A DNA stretch of 64,000 nucleotides from Thamnaconus septentrionalis. Taxonomy: Eukaryota; Chordata; Actinopteri; Tetraodontiformes; Monacanthidae. The notes beneath the pieces were generated by a model, which worked only from the letters and a program-made list of their open reading frames with translations, was not told the DNA's origin and ran no database searches. The stretch is taken from positions 6,425,989 through 6,489,988 of the forward strand of contig CM020515.1 of assembly GCA_009823395.1 (NCBI GenBank), given 5' to 3'. The position numbers were made by a program, and so were the translations under genes. Shown here in pieces: positions 59,701 to 64,000 of the stretch (positions are counted from its first letter, which is position 1; the number at the start of each line of letters is the position of its first letter).

Positions 59701-62700
59701 TATATTGCATACATGCGAAATCGAATTTCAAATTAAAAGAAACACATCAAAATAAATAAAATGCAAATAAAAATCTTTTGCCTCCTTTTCTATTTGCAGC
59801 CTTCTGATTTAAATTTTAACAGTAAGATTTTTCCTCGGACTACTGACAGACACAGAGGTGAGAGTGTTTATGGGTCCTTTCCTAACAGACACGCCAAAAT
59901 GCCAGCAGAGCCTTCTGGGATTCGTAGTATTAGCAGTACACATGCTGTATATTACCGGCTGGCCACCTCCAGTGATCATTTGGTAATGTCCAACGGGGCA
60001 AATATAATTACACAACGGGCCAAACTGAAGTGTCGGAGGTGCTGACTCACACCAGGCCAGCCAAAGTGCCACAAGTGTTGCACAGCGTTATCTGAGCAGA
60101 GAGAAAAAAAAAGAAAAAGAACTCTGTTCTGCTGACGGCCTGCGGCTGAAGCACCAAACCTATATTCTCTTTATTGGCGTGAAGCTGCAGCAGGCTTCCG
60201 TGTTTGTGCTCCTGCCTTATCACCTGGGGCCGACATCACCGTGATTTCTTTTATCTTTTTTTTCCCTCCCGCCCGCACGCCGACGTCAAATTCAATCAGG
60301 TCAACTCATTCGGGCACTCGCGGGCCCTCTTGGACGGGAACGCAACTGAGAGTTGGCATCGCCGTGCCGTGCGACATTGATTGGTTTCTGTTGTTCCCAC
60401 TGCGCCAGAGAGGAGAACCCAATCAGTTATGTCATAATGAGACAAAATTCATTTTTATTAGCTTGAAGCCGAGAGCCGAGTCCCTCGATTGAAATCCCCG
60501 CTGCTCGGTGCTGATTCAACTTTAGGCTCCGTGATGAACTTGCGCGGGCGTGCGCGCTTCATCAGCGTGCCCATTAAGGAATGTGTTGCGCTGCGTTTGG
60601 TAAGGCCCGTCTGTTCGGAGCACAAAATGTCCAGAGATTTGTGGCAGGAAGAGCCATTTGTCGCTGAGGCGGCAGTGACGTGGGCGTGAAGCTGCTCGGC
60701 GAGGGCGGCTTGTCCCTGCGTTATTGGCACATTATAAAAAAAGTGCCAATAAGTCCAGTCCAGTATCGTAAGTAATGAGTTTATAGACAGTAAATATGAG
60801 CTGAGTTTTGTAGAAACTGTGTTTCAAACGCAAGGCAACTTGAATGAAAGGGGTTAAAGGCTGCTTAACCTAACCCTGCATCCGACTGTGTAGTTTTCAA
60901 TAATGGGGGAAAATACATTGATCTCTCTAAGAATCGAGACTCTTCAGCTGAACGAGTGTGAATGGAATGATAAACTTCCACAATCGATTTTTATCAATGT
61001 TTCCTTCATCTCTCCGTGCACCCTCACAGGCTTCCGTACACAGCGTTGAAGTGGCATGTTGCAGCAGCTAGCCTAAAGTCTTATTTTGCAGTATTGGGTA
61101 ACATTATTTCTTGTCCAGCCTGAGCATGAAGACATTTTTCCTTTTGTTCAGCCGTAATGGTTCGTTTTTGGAATCAGTTGGAATCAGTAAATAGCGTTCA
61201 CATTTAAAAAGCCCATATTATATAAACTGTATTCTGTTTTGATGCTGTAACTTTTCTAATTAGTTTCCTAATGGCACCATATGCACTGTACCAATTTCTG
61301 AATTGAGAATATTGTGAGACATCCAAAGATTTGCATCCCTTTATGCCATTGTTCGGACATTGTTCTTATTTTTTCTTCAGTCATTATTCAGGACAGTCAT
61401 CCTGAGAATCATTTATTACTTACTTACTAAAGCATAGCTGGACGTGTTGAGTAAAACTATATGAAAGCAGTGTTTCCTATTGATGTAATTTTGCGGCATA
61501 AAACTCTTTACAACCAACTAATGTAGCTAAATTCCCCAAGTTGCTCTTCTGTGATATTAGTAAATATTAAAAAATGTGGTTTACACTGCCGTTACGGCTA
61601 CCAGGTGGTAAACTTATCATTTATTTTTTTAAGTCCTCTATTAGGGCTGTGCGATTAATCGATTTTAAATCAAAAATGGATTTCTTAGTCAAGACAATGT
61701 TTCAAAAAAGGAAAATCTTTAAATCGATTTTCACTTTGCACGCTTCTGGGCTGTGAGCCTCCTTTATCTTACAAAATGTGAAAGTTTTGCACTTTATTCA
61801 TTCACCGTTGTTCAAGACGATAGAAAAACATTTTATTTTGAAAGTGATGTTTGGTCAAAGACAGTTAAGGTTGTCACTTTATCCACAGGGGGAGTCATTT
61901 GTGTTTGGTTCTTAGGTTTTCACTTTATTTCCAAATAAGGGAACTTCATCTTTGTTTATGAAGAGTGTGCTCATTTTCAAGTGCAGTTTGGTGAAAGTGA
62001 GGCTCTCACTTCATTAATCCCCAGGGATTCATCTTTGTTTAGTCAAGAAAACTGTAAATGTTGTCACTTTACGAAACCCAAGGAGGATTTAAAGGATTTC
62101 AAGTTGCACTTCATTCCCAATAGGGAAATTTGTTTTCTATTTGTCTTTAAAAACAAAGATAAAATATTTGAAATTATTTATTCCATTGTCTTTTGTAGTT
62201 TTACCAAAATATTGAAATCGAAAATTGAGTTTTCAGAGAAAAAAAAAAGAAAAAAAAAAAGGCGATTTTATTTTTGTTCAAAATCGCCCAGCGCTACCCT
62301 CTATTTGGAGGACATCTACAGTGTAACAGTCAGCTGGGAAACGTGCAGTTTGCTGCGAGACCGGCCGCTGCCATCCTACTCACCCAGCTTGCTGGCGAAG
62401 ACGGGCGTGAGCGACGGGAGGAGGGCGAACTGCGACGAGAGGACGGCGTAGAAGTTCTGCAGCACCTGAGGGTTGGGCTCGCCCTCGCACATCCTCTGCG
62501 TGAGAAGCACAAGCGTGCAGGAAATCAAAGACGAATCTCCGCTCTTGCCGTATCGATCCCCCGTCTCCCCCAACCCCCCGCCCCCTCGCGCAAATGGGAA
62601 CCCACTTTAGAGATGACACACGTAGCGATCAATAAAGCACGAATTGGCTACACGTTCCTGAGACTAATGAGTGCGGAAGATGTGCGGTCACGCTTGTTAT

Positions 62701-63456
62701 TGCAGCCGTTCGGGGGAGCCGTCGGGCTGAGCGAGGCCGTCGCCGCGACCTCTTTCTCTGGAAAGAGACGCGAGGAACTGCGGGAGCGTTTCACAAGTGT
62801 CTTTTCTTGCGTGTGTGTGTGTGACAGGGACGGAAGACAGATGATGCAGCGCCGCAAAATGAGAACGTTTTAGCGAAGAGTCAAGGGAAGAGGAGGAAGA
62901 GGAGGAAGAGAAGGATGAAGAAGACGAAGAGGAAGAAGAACAGGAAGAGGTGGATCCCTCCTGCAGGTGTGTCTTCCTCTCAGCCGTCCACCAAGCCGAC
63001 GTTGTTTGGCACTGTGCTATTTGTGAGTTCATGCTAATGTTGTAGCATTCTGGTTCATTTGATTTGTGATATTTATATTGTTTGGCATTGAATGTAACCA
63101 ATGCTGAGTTAAGCCTCATTCATTTGTGTTTACTTTTTCTAGAAGAAAAAAACAGTGAAACAACTTCAACTGCATCCTGAACTCTGAGGCTCTCGCTGTC
63201 TGACCGCACTCCAGTTTTGTGAGCCAATCTTAAGTTTTCACCAGCATAACCGAAGCAAAATGTAACAGAATGAGTTGGATTTTTTTATCGCACAACGTCG
63301 GCTCTCACCAGCACCGTCGGTATCCACGCGTAGTCACAGCAGCGCAGCAGACACCCGCTAAGAGACTCCAGCGTGTCCTCGGTCGGGCCGACTTGAGATG
63401 GCGCTGTGAAGGAGTTCTCCTTCAGCAGAGGGTCTGAGGCGCACTCCTCAGCCAGC
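24115..63456 (-). CDS. mei1: MEI1 (meiosis inhibitor 1 / PRD1-type), 18 C-terminal exons
   Basis: Eighteen minus-strand exons with GT..AG borders join without a frame break into 804 residues plus stop. Every junction phase agrees, which argues that few or no exons are missing within the window. The 5' exons lie beyond 64000: the first exon seen starts mid-codon. The protein is leucine-rich, helical and armadillo-like in character, without recognised catalytic motifs. The name comes from gene order: in human 22q13.2 MEI1 lies directly upstream of CCDC134 in the same orientation, as here. Mammalian MEI1 is about 1270 residues, so roughly the last two thirds are present. MEI1 is needed for meiotic double-strand-break formation; plant PRD1 is its counterpart. 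A different gene inserted at this position is possible but less likely. Confidence 0.75.
27275..27689 (-). other. Overlapping unexplained open frames
   Basis: Two overlapping minus-strand frames of about 90-100 codons (27414-27689 and 27275-27580) encode mixed, cysteine-containing sequences that I cannot match to a family. They overlap the plus-strand LINE fragment, so they may be antisense frames of that element. Confidence 0.2.
27540..27945 (+). mobile_element. 5'-truncated LINE (L2/Rex-like) 3' end
   Basis: The plus strand reads GSRAFSRSDPQLWNSLPSAI and a Phe-Lys motif, the usual C-terminal tail of L2/CR1/Rex-type ORF2 proteins ('R.FS...P.LWNSLP...'). It is followed by a 3' end 'gtccttgagcgctgagaaag', 'gcgcttataaataaactgta' and short ATT-type repeats, typical of these LINEs. 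Confidence 0.7.
29839..29980 (+). mobile_element. Teleost retroposon tail, second copy
   Basis: 'catccattcatcc', 'tctatacccgcttcccc', 'ctgctggggcctatcccaac' and 'ggcagggtacattctgg' match the segment at 6450-6598. Confidence 0.6.
30428..30559 (-). CDS. mei1: MEI1 exon q
   Basis: 132 nt (44 codons), acceptor TTTCTTGCAG, donor CAG|GTAGCG. Encodes LLKHGSTAVPLEPDVLGVIE then LKQLSSDAAQALGLLLSQ. Confidence 0.82.
31572..31678 (-). CDS. mei1: MEI1 exon p
   Basis: 107 nt, acceptor GTGTGTTTAG, donor CTG|GTAAGT. Encodes RYVSCQPWSRFLLRCLLDSG then LLHPATLRVIAL. Confidence 0.8.
32044..32125 (-). CDS. mei1: MEI1 exon o
   Basis: 82 nt, acceptor TGTTCTTCAG, donor ACAG|GTTGGT. Encodes RHELLLNASVNCLGSLLAFL then QRKSPCT. 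Confidence 0.8.
32184..32597. mobile_element. MITE family 3 ('GTTTCCATTAC' ends), copy 1
   Basis: Left end 'tagctacgtttccattaccc', right end 'gtggaaacgcagctcatg'. Same ends and interior ('gaattgcg', 'aaaaaactggtaatg', 'gggggtcac.tgacca') as 58110-58616. It contains a near-perfect palindrome at 32404-32450. Confidence 0.75.
33511..33751 (-). mobile_element. MITE family 1, internally deleted copy
   Basis: Starts 'tttaaaaggtccggtgtg' and ends 'cacactggacctttaa', giving both inverted ends of the family. The interior matches 63800-63970 in reverse ('gcccataaatacattaat', 'tttggtttt', 'agctgccatcttgca') but lacks the left-hand half. Confidence 0.75.
33817..33966. repeat. (TATG)n tetranucleotide array
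   Basis: About 150 bp of TATG units with interspersed 'caccatatgtttg' variants; ends in a pure (TATG) run near 33920-33963. Confidence 0.95.
35650..35834 (-). CDS. mei1: MEI1 exon n
   Basis: 185 nt. Acceptor CTCTCCCCAG at 35835 is preferred over an AG four bases further in, because only it fits the phase. Donor CAG|GTTCGA. Encodes SRLRMLQALLDADFLSAVVC then LYPLGSRGAQCLSATISGLL. Confidence 0.8.
37202..37277 (-). CDS. mei1: MEI1 exon m
   Basis: 76 nt, acceptor GGTCCTTCAG, donor CTGG|GTAACA. Encodes SVSWNLEAAVQQLLLQKRNT then DDLLL. Confidence 0.8.
37605..37789 (-). CDS. mei1: MEI1 exon l
   Basis: 185 nt, acceptor CCGCCCCCAG, donor CAG|GTGCAC. Encodes VSMLLSNGGLMGQLQMLLSY, a Ser/Thr-rich linker, then LLCCGHLLLSSLITLQRLHP. 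Confidence 0.8.
38136..38296. mobile_element. Miniature Tc1-type element (two inverted ends)
   Basis: Left 'acactgaacaaacatctaaa' with 'catgagctgaactcaaaaatc'; right 'agatctttgagttcagctcat' inverted. These are the inverted ends of a common vertebrate Tc1-like element with the transposase deleted. Confidence 0.65.
38764..38806. repeat. (GT)n microsatellite
   Basis: About 20 GT units with a single GC interruption. Confidence 0.95.
39185..39235 (+). mobile_element. LINE 3' tail fragment
   Basis: 'gtccttgagtggcttgaaag' and 'gcgccataaataaaatgtg' match the 3' end of the LINE at 27860-27920. Confidence 0.55.
39892..40002 (-). CDS. mei1: MEI1 exon k
   Basis: 111 nt; the acceptor lies at the end of a (GT)n tract (GTGTGTCAG). 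Donor AGAG|GTGACG. Encodes SNVAGRLKTADTGTLLPALN then YLHCCLSLSPAHCTDR. Confidence 0.8.
40855..41228. mobile_element. Non-autonomous hAT-type element
   Basis: Starts 'caggcatgggcaaaactatg' and 'gcccgggggccatatgtggc', a signature left end of vertebrate hAT-family elements. The right side is degraded ('agcctagccctgat'). About 370 bp, non-coding. Confidence 0.6.
42425..42605 (-). repeat. Dispersed repeat family 2, copy 2 (inverted)
   Basis: Carries 'ggcatgatgggaagtg', 'gcgcatgct', 'ccataatgcag' and 'caactccattgaaatgaatg', the reverse complement of blocks at 17320-17480. Confidence 0.6.
42847..42883. repeat. (GT)n microsatellite
   Basis: About 18 uninterrupted GT units in a MEI1 intron. Confidence 0.95.
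43334..43450 (-). CDS. mei1: MEI1 exon j
   Basis: 117 nt, acceptor CTCCACTCAG, donor CACG|GTGAGA. Encodes VDSLPLVLKLLCATQASDLS then SFSRMDGVDFKLLYH. It is separated from exon i by a 6-kb intron. Confidence 0.8.
45554..45650 (+). mobile_element. Teleost retroposon tail, third copy (degraded)
   Basis: 'gtccatccatccattttc' then 'gcactcagggtcaagg', 'caccctgggcaagtcgccag' resemble the copy at 6450-6598. Confidence 0.5.
48701..48804. repeat. Imperfect (CA)n array
   Basis: CA repeats broken by GATA, TCA and AGA units over about 100 bp. Confidence 0.85.
49073..49336. mobile_element. MITE with 'GTGTTTAGACTGC' ends
   Basis: Left 'gggcgtgtttagactgcc' and right 'gcagtctgaacgcagcc' are inverted repeats. 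The interior has several 'aatcggatt/aatccgatt' motifs in both orientations. It ends about 75 bp from MEI1 exon i. Confidence 0.65.
49411..49603 (-). CDS. mei1: MEI1 exon i
   Basis: 193 nt, acceptor CTGACTTGCAG. A GTGGCG after the Gln-Gln pair would leave the wrong phase. The next GT, CCCG|GTAGGA at 49411, restores the frame into the following exon and is chosen. Encodes KAVCTGEALLAGRALATLEA then LKSASLQVLQRLSVDNVGP. Confidence 0.75.
49974..50221. mobile_element. Miniature Tc1-type element, about 250 bp
   Basis: Left 'agttcaaaaatttggggtca' and right 'cccaaacttttgaacggtc' are inverted. They match the ends of a common fish Tc1-like group with everything between deleted. Confidence 0.7.
50566..50667 (-). 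CDS. mei1: MEI1 exon h (acceptor uncertain)
   Basis: 102 nt with donor TTTTG|GTGAGA. Three in-phase AG sites (near 50674, 50668 and 50644) could be the acceptor, and none has a strong pyrimidine tract; 50668 is used here. Encodes DPVTDAETEELPSLIEKHPT then VTLMLL. Confidence 0.65.
50835..51005 (-). CDS. mei1: MEI1 exon g
   Basis: 171 nt (57 codons, phase 0 both sides), acceptor GACCTATCCAAG, donor GCG|GTGAGA. Encodes ASLNCVSKAMSSCQNFSSLY then HLVWRYPELADKFGSTVLE. Confidence 0.8.
51640..51790 (-). CDS. mei1: MEI1 exon f
   Basis: 151 nt. Of two AG sites, the one at 51791 (strong pyrimidine tract, CTCTGCGCAG) is chosen because only it fits the phase of the preceding exon. Donor GAG|GTAAAA. Encodes PLSDQTVFSSVACLLRSVQE then SALYLLAATQDKSPDLDE. 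Confidence 0.8.
53445..53600 (+). repeat. Dispersed repeat 'TTAATCCCACTTTGGGG', copy 2
   Basis: 'agaatagaatagcgtgcc', 'tttattaatcccactttggg' and 'agtgcaaagag' match 13868-14030 and a common teleost retroposon tail. Confidence 0.6.
53686..53753. repeat. (TA)n/(CATA)n array
   Basis: About 20 TA units followed by five CATA units and more TA, 130 bp downstream of MEI1 exon e in transcription order. Confidence 0.93.
53885..54065 (-). CDS. mei1: MEI1 exon e
   Basis: 181 nt, acceptor CCCCCCGCCAG, donor ACAG|GTGAGA. Encodes VEEAEALLLYNLPSMCYRPC then LTVLHLAHRHGD. Confidence 0.82.
55197..55248. repeat. (GA)n tract
   Basis: GA units with two GCAA interruptions, within a wider purine-only stretch. 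Confidence 0.9.
55744..56052. repeat. (GAT/GGT)n tandem array, about 310 bp
   Basis: Mostly GATGAT and GGTGAT units with AAT variants. It gives long artefactual frames of Met/Val on one strand and Ser or Ile/Thr on the other. Confidence 0.95.
57593..57690 (-). CDS. mei1: MEI1 exon d
   Basis: 98 nt, acceptor TTCTGTTGAAG, donor CAAG|GTACGC. Encodes NLGLNASCSGFLQKLSVCLL then SQPDQASGACQQ. Confidence 0.8.
57796..58664. mobile_element. Outer MITE ('CAGTGGCGGGCCGT') with a nested MITE
   Basis: Left end 'cagtggcgggccgtcaggg', right end 'gcacggcccgcagta' inverted. The interior is split by the family 3 MITE at 58110-58616. The outer element is of a type common in teleosts. Confidence 0.65.
58110..58616. 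mobile_element. MITE family 3, copy 2 (nested)
   Basis: Left 'tagctgtgtttccattaccc', right 'gtaatggaaacgcagctc'. It matches 32184-32597 and carries an extra internal tandem of 'tacgtctatcaa / tacgtctctgtcaa / tacatctacatcaa'. Confidence 0.78.
59010..59070 (-). CDS. mei1: MEI1 exon c
   Basis: 61 nt, acceptor CTCCCCTCCAG, donor ACAG|GTACTT. Encodes SSGFYRLALEHKGLLCAGN. Short, but the phase fits both neighbours. Confidence 0.75.
59603..60031. mobile_element. Non-autonomous hAT-type element
   Basis: Left end 'cagaggtgtcaaactc' is the usual hAT-type start; the right side has 'acaacgggccaaactg'. The interior is non-coding. The terminal 'tttgacacctc' motif at 16240 is the same end in the other orientation. 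Confidence 0.55.
61643..62295. mobile_element. MITE with 'GGGCTGTGCGATT' ends
   Basis: Left 'tagggctgtgcgattaatcg' and right 'caaaatcgcccagcgcta' are inverted. TA flanks each end. The interior has repeated 'ttcatctttgttta' and 'cactt.att' units, suggesting internal tandem growth. Confidence 0.65.
62384..62495 (-). CDS. mei1: MEI1 exon b
   Basis: 112 nt, acceptor TTCTCACGCAG, donor CTGG|GTGAGT. Encodes RMCEGEPNPQVLQNFYAVLS then FALLPSLTPVFASKL. Confidence 0.8.
62885..62950. repeat. Purine-only tract
   Basis: GAGGAAGA-type units for about 65 bp, in the intron between exons a and b. The rest of 62496-63308 has no recognised feature. Confidence 0.85.
63309..63456 (-). CDS. mei1: MEI1 exon a (first in window)
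   Basis: 148 nt, acceptor GCATCCAAG, donor CTG|GTGAGA. Encodes RLAEECASDPLLKENSF followed by LESLSGCLLRCCDYAWIPTV. It starts with the third base of a codon, so an upstream exon ending in phase 2 is required. Confidence 0.8.
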
Positions 63457-63558
63457 CTTGGATGCACAAACACACACACACACAAAAAGGCAGTGTACAC
63501 AAAAATAAAGCACCGACCTGCATGCCAGGGATTTTATCTAATTTATGTTTTTTTTTTT

Positions 63559-63990
63559 AAAGGTGTGTAACATTTGGAGATTTTAAAGAAGAAACAGACG
63601 TCAAGTGGTTGCATTTTACACTCTCCCTCCCCCTCCTGCGTTTGCCAGTGAGCGACAGTGGCCCGGGCAAACCTGCAAACCTGAAAAATTCTTCTTCATT
63701 GGTTTATTTGAGGACGCCAGTGTTCACCCTAATTACGAAACGAGCCGTCGGGGGATCCGGATTGTCCGCACCGGGCTTCCTTAGAAATATGCAAGATGGC
63801 AGCTAACTGGGAGCAAAACCTTTGCAGTATGTATATTCTTATATGAGAACAGTTCTAAAGGCAGGAAAACCAAATTACTGTTATTGTAATGTCATTATAC
63901 ACTTTTATTAATGTATTTATGGGCATTAGTTTAGGCTTTTATCAACATAAAATCATTAATGAAGCCAAATATTACACACTGGACCTTTAA
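63559..63990 (+). mobile_element. MITE family 1, copy 3
   Basis: About 430 bp from 'aaaggtgtgtaacatttgg' to 'cacactggacctttaa', closely matching 13419-13853. The left end has lost the 'cca' of 'ggtccagtgtg'. Confidence 0.78.
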
Positions 63991-64000
63991 TCTATGTTTA

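Larger units (their letters stand above)
59071..62383. other. 3.3-kb MEI1 intron
   Basis: Holds a hAT-type element (59603-60031) and a MITE (61643-62295) that ends about 90 bp before exon b. The remainder is AT-rich and unassigned. Confidence 0.6.

Overview
The window is animal nuclear DNA, almost certainly from a ray-finned (teleost) fish. Coding sequence is split into short exons with GT..AG junctions. Introns and spacers carry long CA/GT/TA microsatellites, a Tc1-like transposon, a Penelope-like element, several MITE families with terminal inverted repeats, and the common teleost retroposon tail related to 'TATACCCGCTT...CCTATCCCAGC'. No bacterial-style genes, CRISPR arrays, rRNA or tRNA were seen. 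All recognised host genes lie on the minus strand, so transcription runs from high to low coordinates.

Region 1 (about 1-12360) is an immune-type repeat region. It holds one large coding exon of a GIMAP/AIG1-family GTPase (1185-2569) with an unusual Gly/Ala-rich hydrophobic tail. Upstream of it on the minus strand lie three related segments (modules A, B and C) of about 1.7-2.7 kb. They share splice-donor-like motifs, and modules A and C also share an interferon-response-like site. Each module was later hit by a different mobile element: A by a Penelope-like retroelement whose inverted arms carry hammerhead-ribozyme-like cores, B by an 804-bp MITE, and C by a 0.5-kb MITE. Between A and B sit a 480-bp (TA)n tract and a complete but broken Tc1 copy. 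The modules contain no second GTPase exon. They may be alternative first-exon/promoter units for the one gene, or relics of decayed paralogues.

Region 2 (12944-18513) is CCDC134. The complete coding sequence lies in six exons and encodes 231 residues, with an N-terminal signal peptide and a KDEL-like C-terminus (TEL). It is the most secure call in the window.

Region 3 (18514-24114) is the spacer between the two conserved genes. It contains a CpG-rich block near 22.0-22.75 kb that probably holds the CCDC134 promoter.

Region 4 (24115-63456, continuing beyond the window) holds 18 phase-compatible exons that join into an 804-residue C-terminal part of a helical, leucine-rich protein. The order of this gene followed head-to-tail by CCDC134 matches the human 22q13.2 order MEI1-CCDC134, so it is called MEI1, a meiotic recombination-initiation factor. 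The name rests on synteny and general character, not on a sequence search. Its introns are full of MITEs and simple repeats.

The housekeeping/meiotic pair and the GIMAP segment are probably unrelated in function. What stands out is the sharp boundary near 12.36 kb between a conserved syntenic block and a transposon-rich, duplicated immune-gene block.
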